Shown: positions 23,061-31,663 of the stretch, one piece after another
How positions within the stretch are numbered: the stretch's first letter is position 1
Layout of the letters: every line of letters starts with the position of its first letter
DNA from: VSJD01 sp041653875
GTDB lineage: Bacteria; Verrucomicrobiota; Kiritimatiellia; JAAZAB01
NCBI GenBank assembly: GCA_041653875.1
Contig: JBAZEM010000006.1
Span: 54,589-118,588 of the forward strand
Length of the DNA: 64,000 bases
Direction: 5' to 3'
Program-made: the position numbers and the translations under genes
The notes under the pieces: model-generated
Told to the model about the DNA's origin: nothing
The model's database searches: none
What the model saw: the letters and a program-made list of their open reading frames with translations, nothing else

Positions 23061-24278
23061 TCAGAACGTATGCACCAATAGGCCGTCGCGGAGTTTGGGC
23101 TCGAACCAGGTGCTCTTGGGCGGCATGCACTGACCGGCGTCGGCAATGGTCATCAATTGGTCCACGGTCGTGGGCGCCATGGAAAAGGCCGCGGCGGAGC
23201 GGCCGGTCTTGACGCGCTCTTCCAGTTCCAGTGTGCCTCGAATGCCGCCGACAAATTCGATGCGCTTGTCCGTGCGCGGATCCGCGATTCCCAGGATGGG
23301 TGCCAGTAGATCGTTTTGCAGGACGCTGACGTCCAGCGCGGCCACCGGATTAGCCTTCGGATCGGGCTTCCAACTCATTTCGAACCAACGTCCGCCCAGG
23401 AACATGGCGGCATGCGCAGGTCCCGGCGGGACCGGGCAGGCGTTGGCCGTCAGCGCGAAGCGTCGGCGCACGGTCTCCAGGAAGGCGGTTTCCGTCAAAC
23501 CGTTCAAGTCCCGCACACAGCGGTTATAGGGCAGGATCTTGAGCTGGCTGGCGGGGAATAACACGGCGGGGAACCAGTTGTAGTCTTCCCGGCCGGTATG
23601 CTTTGGGTTGGCGGCGCGCAGGCGCTCGGCCACGCGCATGGCGGCCGCCGCGCGGTGATGACCGTCGGCGATATAAACGCAAGGCACGCGTTCGAATGCC
23701 CGGGCTAACGCCGGGCTTTCGGTCACGCGCCAGACAGTGTGGCGGACGCCATCCGCCGCCGTGAAATCATAAAGCGGCGCCTGGGCTTCCGCGATTTGCA
23801 CGAGCGCATCTACCGATGATTCGTCACGATAGGTCAGGAACACGAGGCCGGTGTGTGCGCGCAGTTCCAAAATGTGCCGGCAGCGGTCGTCTTCCTTGTC
23901 CGGCCGCGTTTTTTCATGCTTCTTGATCCGGTCGGCCGCATAGTCGTCAACGTGGCAGACGGCCGCAATCCCGCGCTGGGCATGGCCTTCCCGCACCTGG
24001 CGGTAGATATAAAGCGATGGCGCGCTCTCCTGAATCAGAGCGCTGTTTTGCTTCAACGCCGAAAAATTTGACAGGGCTTTGGCATAGACGGCATCGGAGT
24101 AGGGCGGGGTGGTTTCCGGCAGGTCGATTTCGGAGCGGGTGACATGCAGGAAACTGAGCGGCTGATTGCGGGCCAAGGCGGCGGACTCGGCGCGGTCCAC
24201 CACGTCATAAGGCACGCTGGCAAGCTGGGCCGCCGCCGATTCGACCGGCCGCCAGGCCGGGAAGGGATTAATGCGCAT
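23061..24278 (-). CDS. DUF1015 family protein
   Basis: A 405-residue soluble protein. Family marks are the N-terminal INPFPAWRP with SVPYDVVDRAE, then FLHVTRSEIDLPE, YIYRQVREGHAQRGIAAVCHVDDY, IKKHEKTRPDKEDDR, YIADGHHRAAAAMR and a C-terminal SKPTTV-like MAPTTVDQLM. The HKT/E motif and DGHHR are the conserved polar groups. The function of most members is unproven. The start ATG at 24278 has GAGG five bases upstream (the same spacing as accB). It stands alone and is bounded by repeats on both sides. Confidence 0.88.
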   Translation of the reverse strand: MRINPFPAWRPVESAAAQLASVPYDVVDRAESAALARNQPLSFLHVTRSEIDLPETTPPYSDAVYAKALSNFSALKQNSALIQESAPSLYIYRQVREGHAQRGIAAVCHVDDYAADRIKKHEKTRPDKEDDRCRHILELRAHTGLVFLTYRDESSVDALVQIAEAQAPLYDFTAADGVRHTVWRVTESPALARAFERVPCVYIADGHHRAAAAMRVAERLRAANPKHTGREDYNWFPAVLFPASQLKILPYNRCVRDLNGLTETAFLETVRRRFALTANACPVPPGPAHAAMFLGGRWFEMSWKPDPKANPVAALDVSVLQNDLLAPILGIADPRTDKRIEFVGGIRGTLELEERVKTGRSAAAFSMAPTTVDQLMTIADAGQCMPPKSTWFEPKLRDGLLVHTF

Positions 24279-24302
24279 ACTCACCTCGTCGGTTCGATTG
24301 CT

Positions 24303-24470
24303 GGTTTAATGTGTAGGAATTTTCCGCCGGAGGCGGTCCCGCCTGCGGTGGACAAAACCAAGCGGTTCTATCGAACCGCAACTACACCGGCTCGTTGTAG
24401 CGCCGTTCGAGAGAACGGCAAAGTCGCGGCCTTTGGCCGCCTAACTTGATGTACAGGAATTCAATACCAA
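24303..24470. repeat. Composite palindromic repeat island
   Basis: It contains GCGGTTCTATCGAACCGC, a GCCGTTCGAGAGAACGGC hairpin, TCGCGGCCTTTGGCCGC and the linker CCTAACTTGATGTACAGGAA. These are the same modules and order as the first half of the island at 6872-7030. Confidence 0.85.
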
Positions 24471-24573
24471 ATTGGCGCGCGCCTGTCATTTTATTAATGC
24501 AATCGCCGCGGGTTTGATTATAGTATGGCTCATTTCCAATGAATCGCAGCAACGCGGGCGACGAGAAATTGCC

Positions 24574-27186
24574 ATGAAAGAAAAATATCCGTTCGATGAA
24601 ATCGAGCCGAAGTGGCAGGCCTATTGGCGTGAGCGTGGCTTGTTCAAGGCGGACCTGGACAAGGCCGCTAAAAAATATTATTGCCTGATGATGTTCCCTT
24701 ATCCCTCGGCGGCCTTGCACGTTGGGCATGGGCGCAATTACATCATCGGCGACGCCGTGGCGCGTTACAAGAAAATGCGCGGATTCAACGTGTTGACGCC
24801 GATGGGCTGGGATGCCTTCGGCCTGCCGGCCGAGAACGCCGCCATCAAAACCGGGACCCATCCCCGGATCACGACCCTGGCCAATATCGCCACCATGAAG
24901 CGGCAGTTGAACGCCTGGGGCTGTTGTTACGACTGGGACCGCGAGGTGACCGCCTGCCTGCCGGACTATTACCGCTGGACGCAATGGCTGTTCCTGCAGT
25001 TTTTCAAGCGCGGCCTGGCCTATAAGGCGTTTGCGCCGGTCAACTGGTGTCCATCCTGCGTGGCCGTGCTGGCCAACGAGCAGGTGATCGACGGCAAATG
25101 CTGGCGGTGCGATTCGCCGGTGCAGGAGAAACGCCTCGAACAGTGGTTTTTCAGGATCACCGACTATGCCCAGCGCCTCTTGGACGATCTGGACAAGCTG
25201 GCCGGCTGGCCGGAACGGGTCAAGTTGATGCAAAAGAACTGGATCGGACGCAGTGAAGGCGCGCGGATCGAGTTCCCGTTGGCGCCGCGCCGCGACGGCG
25301 GGAAGGATTCCATCTCCGCCGTGGCCTGTTTCACCACGCGGGTGGACACGATCTTCGGTTGCACCTATATGGTGCTGGCCCCGGAATATCCGGAGTTGCC
25401 GGAACTGGTGAAGGGGTTGCCGGAAGAAGCGGCGGTCGCGCAGTTCGCCGCCCAGGCCGTCAAGGTTGCCGCCGTTGACCGCGCCGGCAACACCCTCGAT
25501 AAAAACGGCGTGTTCACGGGGCGGTTCGTGGTCAATCCCTATACCGGCGAGAAAATTCCGTTGTGGGTCGGCGATTACGTCATTATGAGTTACGGCGCCG
25601 GCGCCGTGATGGCCGTGCCGGCGCACGACACGCGCGATTGGGCCTTCGCCAAAAAATACGGTTTACCCATCAAGCTTTCCATCCAGAACGCGGAGCGGAC
25701 GCTTGTCATTCCCGATCCAATCGGGAATCCAGTTTCAGAAAGCTCGGATCTGGATTCCCGCTTTCGCGGGAATGACACCGCGGGTAAACCGAAATTCATG
25801 ACGGATGCTTACGTCGAGGACGGCGTCACGGCAAATTCCGGCCAATTCAGCGGGTTGCCAAGCGGCCAGGCGCGGGCGCGGATGACGGCTTATGCCGAGG
25901 GGCAAAAGTTTGGGGGCGCTTGCGTGACCTACCGCCTGCGCGACTGGCTGATCAGCCGCCAGCGTTATTGGGGCGCGCCGATCCCGGTCGTTTATTGCAA
26001 GACCTGCGGCATTGTGGCGGTGCCGGAAAAGGATTTGCCTGTGCTCCTGCCGGACACCGTGGAGTTCAAGCCCACGGGCGAATCGCCGCTGAAGCGCGAC
26101 GCGAACTTCATGAACACGACCTGCCCGAAGTGCGGCGCGAGCGCCCAGCGCGAAAGCGACACCATGGATACGTTCGTCGATTCGAGCTGGTATTATCTGC
26201 GCTATCTTTCCGCGCGCGACGACCGGCAGGCCATCCGGACCGAGGTGTGCAACCGGTGGCTGCCGGTGGACCAGTATATCGGCGGCATCGAGCACGCCAT
26301 CCTGCATCTCATGTACGCGCGGTTTTTCACCAAGGCGCTCTTCGACATGGGTCTGGTGGGCTTCGACGAGCCCTTCGCGAACCTGTTCACGCAGGGCATG
26401 ATCTGCAAGCGCAGCGAAAAGGACGGCCAGCTTTACAAGATGTCCAAGTCCAAGGGCAATGTGGTGAGCCCGGACGAACTGATCCGCGAATACGGCGCCG
26501 ACACTGTGCGGCTCTATACGCTCTTTATCGGGCCGCCGGAAAAGGATGCCGAGTGGAACGACCAGGGCATCGAGGGCGCCTTCCGGTTTCTCAAGCGCCT
26601 CTGGCGCTTCGTATATGAGCGGCATGACGTTCTGCAAAAGGCCGCAACCTTCGCGCCGGAATTGGCGTCCATGAGCGTTCCGGAGCGCGATCTCTATCGC
26701 AAGGCCCATGAAACCATCCGGGTCGTTACCGGCGGACTGGATGGCGCCTTCCATTTCAATACGGCCATTGCCCAGATCATGGAGCTGATGAACGAGGTGG
26801 AGCGTTTCTGCCCTCAGTCGTCTGTCGTCTGTCCTCCGTCGTCTGTCCTCCGCCACGCCGTTGAAACGATCGTTCTCCTGCTTTCGCCCCTGGCCCCGCA
26901 TATTGCCGAGGAGTTATGGGTGGAGTTGGGGCATGCGCCCGGCGTCTTGCAGGCCGCCTGGCCCGAGGCCGATCCCGCCGCACTGGCGCGCGACTGCGTG
27001 GAAATCGCGCTCCAACTCAACGGCAAGTTTCGCGGCACGATGATGGCGCCGGCCGGGGCCGACCGTAAAAGCCTGGAGGACACGGCGCTGGAGCAGCCGC
27101 AGATTGCCAAGGCGGTCAAGCGCGAGCAGGTGGTCAAGATGGTGGTGGTCCCGGACAAGCTGGTCAATATTGTGTTTAAGGCATGA
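24574..27186 (+). CDS. leuS: Leucyl-tRNA synthetase with two in-frame repeat insertions
   Basis: An 870-residue class I synthetase. It has the HIGH variant in MFPYPSAALHVGHGRNYIIGD, the zinc-like CPSC...CWRCD module, the CP1 editing domain (TTRVDTIFGCTYMVLAPE, YGAGAVMAVPAHDTRDWAFA) and KMSKSKGNVVSP. It charges tRNA-Leu and edits mischarged products. Residues about 377-402 (VIPDPIGNPVSES...FRGND) come from a dRS3-like repeat pair next to the editing domain. Residues about 748-760 (PQSSVVCPPSSVL) come from a 7-bp array in the anticodon-binding domain. The frame is intact. The ATG at 24574 begins the conserved KYPFDEIEPKWQAYW. Confidence 0.97.
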   Translation: MKEKYPFDEIEPKWQAYWRERGLFKADLDKAAKKYYCLMMFPYPSAALHVGHGRNYIIGDAVARYKKMRGFNVLTPMGWDAFGLPAENAAIKTGTHPRITTLANIATMKRQLNAWGCCYDWDREVTACLPDYYRWTQWLFLQFFKRGLAYKAFAPVNWCPSCVAVLANEQVIDGKCWRCDSPVQEKRLEQWFFRITDYAQRLLDDLDKLAGWPERVKLMQKNWIGRSEGARIEFPLAPRRDGGKDSISAVACFTTRVDTIFGCTYMVLAPEYPELPELVKGLPEEAAVAQFAAQAVKVAAVDRAGNTLDKNGVFTGRFVVNPYTGEKIPLWVGDYVIMSYGAGAVMAVPAHDTRDWAFAKKYGLPIKLSIQNAERTLVIPDPIGNPVSESSDLDSRFRGNDTAGKPKFMTDAYVEDGVTANSGQFSGLPSGQARARMTAYAEGQKFGGACVTYRLRDWLISRQRYWGAPIPVVYCKTCGIVAVPEKDLPVLLPDTVEFKPTGESPLKRDANFMNTTCPKCGASAQRESDTMDTFVDSSWYYLRYLSARDDRQAIRTEVCNRWLPVDQYIGGIEHAILHLMYARFFTKALFDMGLVGFDEPFANLFTQGMICKRSEKDGQLYKMSKSKGNVVSPDELIREYGADTVRLYTLFIGPPEKDAEWNDQGIEGAFRFLKRLWRFVYERHDVLQKAATFAPELASMSVPERDLYRKAHETIRVVTGGLDGAFHFNTAIAQIMELMNEVERFCPQSSVVCPPSSVLRHAVETIVLLLSPLAPHIAEELWVELGHAPGVLQAAWPEADPAALARDCVEIALQLNGKFRGTMMAPAGADRKSLEDTALEQPQIAKAVKREQVVKMVVVPDKLVNIVFKA
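25703..25776. repeat. dRS3-like repeat pair inside leuS
   Basis: ATTCCC-9bp-GGGAAT is followed by ATTCCC-8bp-GGGAAT. The two units are in inverted orientation, flanked by GTCATTCCCG and CGGGAATGAC. The second matches the Neisseria dRS3 pattern. The encoded peptide (DSRFRGND) is a familiar product of this repeat elsewhere. Confidence 0.85.
26817..26851 (+). repeat. 7-bp array inside leuS
   Basis: Five units of GTCGTCT/GTCCTCC (35 bp), the complement of the GACGGAC arrays found after amaP and in ispF. Confidence 0.85.
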
Positions 27187-27189
27187 GAT

Positions 27190-27290
27190 AAGTCGCCAAA
27201 GGCGGCAACTGTTTCATGTAGCCGCGGGCGTGAGCCAGTGGCCGCCGGAAGAATCCACGCCCTCACGGGCGCGGCTACCCGGATTGAGAT
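27190..27290. repeat. GTAGCCGCG palindrome between leuS and the next ORF
   Basis: GTAGCCGCGGGCGTGAG near 27218 is mirrored by CTCACGGGCGCGGCTAC near 27264, forming a long hairpin. Related halves occur at 21499 and 22209. Confidence 0.7.
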
Positions 27291-27297
27291 TCCGATC

Positions 27298-27501
27298 ATG
27301 ACTATCCCTGAATCATCCGAAAATGAGGGCAGTCTGTGGCGACGCCTGCCGCGGGCCTGGTTTTACCTGACGCCCAACGAGCGGCTTTCCATCGCCGTGA
27401 TTCTCGGCTTGCTGTTGTTGGGCCTTGGCGCCCGCTACTGGCGCCTGAGCCATGCAAAATCGGAACTTGTTCCCTCGCCGGCGGTCGCGATTAAAAAGTA
27501 A
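27298..27501 (+). CDS. Small single-span membrane protein, unknown function
   Basis: A 67-residue protein with a polar N-terminus and one transmembrane helix (LSIAVILGLLLLGLGARYW, about residues 30-48). A short basic tail follows (ending VAIKK). The LTPNERLS...LLLLGLGARYW stretch recalls the N-terminal anchor of ComEA-like proteins, but no helix-hairpin-helix domain follows. The ribosome site is weak. It is the only ORF between leuS and rhaA. Confidence 0.5.
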   Translation: MTIPESSENEGSLWRRLPRAWFYLTPNERLSIAVILGLLLLGLGARYWRLSHAKSELVPSPAVAIKK

Positions 27502-27683
27502 ATCAACCATAAGGAACAGTTCCGTTTTTACCGAATCCAAACCTGAAGTGCCTGCTCGGTCCGTCGTCTGCGTCCTTTTATTGCATAACCGGTAAATAAA
27601 GTTTGGCCGTTGCCATATCTCGCGAAGCTGATACGATAATTGCCTTGAATTCAGCCGGTCAATTTAACCAACGGGAACCCACC

Positions 27684-28940
27684 ATGACGATCGACAAAGC
27701 GTATTCATTGGCTCGCGAACAGTATGCTGTCCATGGGATCGACACAAACAAGGTCCTCAAGCAGTTGGCGGAAATTCGCATTTCGTTGCATTGCTGGCAG
27801 GGTGACGATGTGGCCGGTTTCGAGCCGCCTCGCGGTAATCTTGGCGGCGTATTGCCAACCGGTAATTATCCGGGCCGAGCGCGAACCCCGCAAGAACTGC
27901 GCGCCGATCTGGCCAAGGCGTTGAGCTTGATTCCCGGGCGGCATCGCGTCAATCTCCATGCCATCTATGCGGAAACCAAGGCCCGGCCGGTCGAGCGTGA
28001 CGAACTGGCGCCGGAGCATTTCGCCGATTGGGTGGCCTGGGCGCGCCTGCACAAACTGGGATTGGATTTCAACGGGTCTTTCTTTTCTCACCCGCTGGCC
28101 GAATCCGGGCGCACCTTGTCCCATCCGGATCGGGCCATCCGCCGGTTCTGGATCGACCACGCCCGCGCTTGCCGCCGGATCGGCGCGTTTATGGGACGCC
28201 AATTGAAAACGCCCTGTGTGACCAACATCTGGATCCCGGATGGCTCCAAAGACACGCCGGCGGACCGCAAGGGGCCGCGCGAGCTGTTACAGCAGTCGTT
28301 GGACACAATCTTCAAAGAGTCATACCGTCCGGCTTATAATCTGGATGCGCTGGAAGGCAAGCTGTTCGGCCTGGGGTCGGAGTCCTATGTTGTCGGCTCG
28401 CACGATTTTTATCTGGCTTACGCGGTGGCGCATCGCAAGCTGTTATGCATGGATATGGGGCATTTCCATCCCACCGAATCGGTCGCCGACAAGTTGTCGG
28501 CCGTGCTCACCCAGTTGGATCGTGTGCTTTTGCATGTCAGCCGCGGTGTGCGTTGGGACAGCGATCATGTGGTGACTCTCACGGACGATCTCCGCGCCTT
28601 GGCGGAAGAAATCGTGCGCGGCGATTATTTGCGGCGTGTCCATATCGGGCTGGACTTTTTCGATGCCAGCATCAATCGGGTTGCCGCCTTAGTAATTGGC
28701 GCCCGCGCCATGCTCCAAGCCCTGTTGATCGCGCTGTTGGAGCCCTCCGCCGCTCTGCGTCGGATGGAACGCCAGGGGGATTTCACGGCGCGGCTCGCCT
28801 TGATGGAGGAACTGAAAGGTCTGCCGTTTGGCGCCGTCTGGGATTATTACTGTTGCCGCCAGGATGTGCCCGCGAACCAGGCCTGGATGCGGGAAATCAA
28901 GGCCTACGAAGTCGCGGTGCAATCCAAGCGCTGTCCGTAG
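27684..28940 (+). CDS. rhaA: L-rhamnose isomerase
   Basis: A 418-residue enzyme converting L-rhamnose to L-rhamnulose. It is highly similar to Escherichia RhaA along its length: SLHCWQGDDVAGFE, GNYPGRARTPQELRADL, RVNLHAIYAE, LGLDFNGSFFSHPL, TNIWIPDGSKD, ESYVVGSHDFYLAYA, MDMGHFHPTE (metal ligands), LLHVSRGVRWDSDHVV and RVHIGLDFFDASINR. Other rha genes are not nearby. The last residues (KRCP) and the stop lie in a dispersed repeat also present at 54645-54704. Confidence 0.96.
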   Translation: MTIDKAYSLAREQYAVHGIDTNKVLKQLAEIRISLHCWQGDDVAGFEPPRGNLGGVLPTGNYPGRARTPQELRADLAKALSLIPGRHRVNLHAIYAETKARPVERDELAPEHFADWVAWARLHKLGLDFNGSFFSHPLAESGRTLSHPDRAIRRFWIDHARACRRIGAFMGRQLKTPCVTNIWIPDGSKDTPADRKGPRELLQQSLDTIFKESYRPAYNLDALEGKLFGLGSESYVVGSHDFYLAYAVAHRKLLCMDMGHFHPTESVADKLSAVLTQLDRVLLHVSRGVRWDSDHVVTLTDDLRALAEEIVRGDYLRRVHIGLDFFDASINRVAALVIGARAMLQALLIALLEPSAALRRMERQGDFTARLALMEELKGLPFGAVWDYYCCRQDVPANQAWMREIKAYEVAVQSKRCP

Positions 28941-28990
28941 CGGGTAACATGCCCGCCCTCCCTTGGGTTGCGGGCGCTTAGCCCGCCTTA
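28931..28990. repeat. 60-bp dispersed repeat overlapping the rhaA stop
   Basis: Positions 28931-28990 are the reverse complement of 54645-54704 with one mismatch. The repeat contains GGGTTGCGGGC...GCCCGCCTTA and a CCCGCC/GGCGGG hairpin. Confidence 0.9.
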
Positions 28991-29106
28991 AGGCCTTTTC
29001 TTTGTTGACACGAGCGCTGAATAAGTCTATTTTTCGCGTCTGTGTCGTTTCACCATAGTTCGGCAACTCTTTCATAAAAGGGGTTGCCCAAGAAAGGAAT
29101 GATCGC

Positions 29107-30420
29107 ATGAAGATCGAGTTTTCGAGCAGACTGATCGGGTCGGTTATTGCCGGAGTGCTGTGCCTGGGCGGGATCGTGTCCGCCGCCGATGCCGCCAAGA
29201 AGGTCGAAGCGGCCGAGAAACCCGCTTCCGCCGCCCCGGCGGCCGTTGCGATGCCCATGGTCATGCCGGCCCCGGCGGCGGTCGTTGCCGCCAGTAATGC
29301 CCCGGCAACCGTCCTGGTCCAGGTCAACGATAAGACCATTACCCAGGGCGATGTTGACGCTGAAATCGGCGAAATTTCCAAAATGATGCAGAGCCGCGGA
29401 CGTTCGGGCGACCAGTTTGCCATGATGCTGCCGACCATCAAGCCGCAGATCGTCGACAGTCTCGTGGTGCGCGCGCTGTTGGCTGATGAATTCGCGAAGA
29501 AGAATATCACGGTCGGCGACGACGAGATCAACAAGGAAATCGAGAAAATCAAGACGACCTTGCCCAAAGGCAAAAACCTCGAAGAACTCCTGAAAAGCAA
29601 TGGCGTCAGCGACAAATCCTTCCGGGCCGACATCATGGAGCAGCTCAAGTTGAGCAAACTGCTTGGGATCGGCGAGCCGACCGATAAGGATTTGAAGGAT
29701 TTTTACGATAAAAACAAGAGCCGGCTTTATGAAATGCCGGAGACCGTGCGGGCGCGCCATATCCTGATTGCCGTGAATGCCACGGACGACGCCGCCAAGA
29801 AGGCCGTCAAGAAGGAGAAAGCCGAAGCCTTGCGCAAGCAGCTGATCGATTCCAAAGGCGCTAATTTCGAGAAACTGGCCCAGGATAACTCGGATTGTCC
29901 GAGCAAAGCCATGGGCGGCGACCTGGGCGAGTTCCGCAAGGGCCAGATGGTGCCCGCCTTCGAAGTCGTGGCCTTTGGCCTGAAGACCAATGAAATCAGC
30001 GCGGTGGTCGAAACGGATTTCGGTTACCACGTGATCCAAATGACCGAGCACAATCTTCCGCGCACCGTTGCGTTCGATGAAGTTAAGTCCCAGATTACCG
30101 CGCAATACAAGGGCCGCCAGTTGCAGGAAAAGGCGGGTCCCTTCATTCAGGAACTGCGCGACAAGGCCAAAATTTCTTACCAGAATGGCGCGGAGCCGGT
30201 CAAGCCGATGATGATGCCCCCCATGGGCGGCGCGCCGGATGAAGAATCGGGTGTGACAACCAAGCCGGCGGATAAGAAGGCTGATAAAGAAGGCGTGCAA
30301 ACACCCCCGGCGGAAAAAGCGCCGGCCAAAGATGCCGGCAGCGCCACGAATAAAGCCGTGGACAAAGCCACAGACAAAACTGCCGACAAAGCCCCGGCCA
30401 AGGAAGAGCCTAAGAAGTAA
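29107..30420 (+). CDS. Periplasmic peptidyl-prolyl isomerase (SurA/PpiC type)
   Basis: A 437-residue exported chaperone. Signal peptide (RLIGSVIAGVLCLGGIVSAADA), an Ala/Pro-rich segment to about residue 70, and a SurA-type N-terminal helical domain (VNDKTITQGDVDAEIGEIS...IVDSLVVRALLADEFAKKNI). The parvulin domain follows: RARHILIAV, GANFEKLAQDNSDCPSKAMGGDLGEFRKGQMVPAFE, ETDFGYHVIQMTEH. A Lys/Ala/Pro/Asp-rich C-terminal tail (from about residue 365) is unusual. It should assist folding of outer-membrane proteins. A clear terminator follows. Confidence 0.9.
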   Translation: MKIEFSSRLIGSVIAGVLCLGGIVSAADAAKKVEAAEKPASAAPAAVAMPMVMPAPAAVVAASNAPATVLVQVNDKTITQGDVDAEIGEISKMMQSRGRSGDQFAMMLPTIKPQIVDSLVVRALLADEFAKKNITVGDDEINKEIEKIKTTLPKGKNLEELLKSNGVSDKSFRADIMEQLKLSKLLGIGEPTDKDLKDFYDKNKSRLYEMPETVRARHILIAVNATDDAAKKAVKKEKAEALRKQLIDSKGANFEKLAQDNSDCPSKAMGGDLGEFRKGQMVPAFEVVAFGLKTNEISAVVETDFGYHVIQMTEHNLPRTVAFDEVKSQITAQYKGRQLQEKAGPFIQELRDKAKISYQNGAEPVKPMMMPPMGGAPDEESGVTTKPADKKADKEGVQTPPAEKAPAKDAGSATNKAVDKATDKTADKAPAKEEPKK

Positions 30421-30437
30421 CAATTCAATCGCTAATG

Positions 30438-30487
30438 CGAAGGCGCAAAGACGCGCAGGGAACCCTCGCGTTTTTGCGCCTTTTTTG
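30438..30487 (+). terminator. Rho-independent terminator after the ppiC-type gene
   Basis: Stem AAGGCGCAAA pairs with TTTTTGCGCC and inner ACGCG with CGCG, enclosing a CAGGGAACCCT top. It is followed by TTTTTT. It separates the plus-strand gene from the convergent gene at 30510. Confidence 0.8.
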
Positions 30488-30509
30488 CATTGTCAGACTA
30501 ATTTGACGT

Positions 30510-31559
30510 TTACACATTGAACCGGAAGTGGCAGATGTCGCCATCCTCGATCACGTAATCCCGGCCCTTGACCTGCGCTTTGCCGTGGGCCTTGGCTTCC
30601 GCTTCGCCGCCGGCGGCGACAAGGTCGTCGAACTTGATGACTTCCACGCGGATGAAACCCCGCTCGATGTCGCTATGCACCTTGCCGGCCGCCGTGGGCG
30701 CCGTGGAGCCCTTGCGGATGGTCCAGGCGCGCACCTCGTCTTTGCCCACAGTGTAGAACGACATAAGCCCCAAGGCGTCGTAAGCCGCCTGGTTCAGGCG
30801 GTCCAGGCCGGAAGCCGCGAGCCCCAAGTCTTTGAGATACGCGTCGCGCTCGGCCGGCGCCAGGTCCATGATTTCCTGCTCAATGCGGCAGGAGACCGTG
30901 AACACCGCGTCGCCGGCGTGGCCCATGACTTGGTTCAAGCGTTCCTCGTCCATATTAAAAACCCAGAGCACCGGTTTGAGGATCAGCAGGTTGAGATTTC
31001 GGATGGGCTCGAGTTCGTGGGGTGGGAGCGCCAGGGGCGTCCATTTCATTTCGGTTTCGATCGTGGTTTTGAGTTTGGCGAGCGTCTGTTCTTCCTGGGC
31101 TTGTTGGGTTGTTTGCCCGGCGCGTTTTTCCTTGGTCAACCGCTCAAGGCGCTTTTCGATCAGTTCCAGGTCGGCCAGGAGCAACTCCGCTTCCAGCGTC
31201 AGGCGGTCGCGTTCCGAATCCACGGACCCGGCGGGGTGATAGACTTGGTCCGACGTGAAAGCGCGGACAACCACGCATAATAAATCGCAGCGCCGGGCCG
31301 CCTCCAGCCATTCCCGTTTGGCGTCGCCCGGCGCCATATCCGGACAAAGCGCGATAAGATTTTCGGCGTACTTTGTTTTTTCCGGCTTGAAAATCGCGGA
31401 GAGCGCATCCACGCGCGCGTCGTGGATGAGGGCGATGCCTTCCAGTGTTTCACCCGGCTTGAGCGCCGGGAATCCGGCCGGCCCGCGCCCGCGTCCGGTC
31501 AACAGCTTGAAAAAAGTTTTTTTCCCGGATTGGGGAAGGCCAAGCAATGCTACTTTCAT
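30510..31559 (-). CDS. Divergent YchF/Obg-like GTPase-superfamily protein
   Basis: A 349-residue protein with YchF layout. N-terminal P-loop (GLPQSGKKTFFKLL, normally GLPNVGKST), a coiled helical insertion (about residues 120-175, LIEKRLERLTKEKRAGQTTQQAQEEQ), the nucleotide-base motif at FNMDEE (YchF NMxE) and a C-terminal TGS/DUF933 domain (LMSFYTVGKDEVRAWTIRKGST...RDYVIEDGDICHFRF). The canonical YchF start PFCTIEPN motif is absent (FPALKPGETLEG in its place). It is likely a paralogue rather than the standard redox-regulated ATPase, and its nucleotide preference is uncertain. Confidence 0.75.
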   Translation of the reverse strand: MKVALLGLPQSGKKTFFKLLTGRGRGPAGFPALKPGETLEGIALIHDARVDALSAIFKPEKTKYAENLIALCPDMAPGDAKREWLEAARRCDLLCVVVRAFTSDQVYHPAGSVDSERDRLTLEAELLLADLELIEKRLERLTKEKRAGQTTQQAQEEQTLAKLKTTIETEMKWTPLALPPHELEPIRNLNLLILKPVLWVFNMDEERLNQVMGHAGDAVFTVSCRIEQEIMDLAPAERDAYLKDLGLAASGLDRLNQAAYDALGLMSFYTVGKDEVRAWTIRKGSTAPTAAGKVHSDIERGFIRVEVIKFDDLVAAGGEAEAKAHGKAQVKGRDYVIEDGDICHFRFNV

Positions 31560-31579
31560 AAGGATCTCCGATCTATTAA

Positions 31580-31663
31580 GTATGGGAGTATGGGAGTATC
31601 GGAGTAAAGCATTGGCTCTGCACTCCTATACGCCGTTACACTCATACGCCGTTACGCCCTTAC
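31580..31663. repeat. 8-bp tandem arrays (GTATGGGA and ACGCCGTT types), inverted pair
   Basis: TATGGGAG units at 31580-31600 and 8-bp units ACTCCTAT/ACGCCGTT/ACACTCAT at 31621-31660 surround the gap between two minus-strand genes. The second array touches the stop codon of the glycosyltransferase gene. Confidence 0.8.

Noticed and set aside
24382..25626. 414-residue open frame antisense to leuS
   Set aside because: Antisense shadow of leuS; no recognisable motif.
29050..30423. 457-residue open frame antisense to the PpiC-type gene
   Set aside because: Shadow of a gene with clear signal peptide and parvulin domain on the plus strand.
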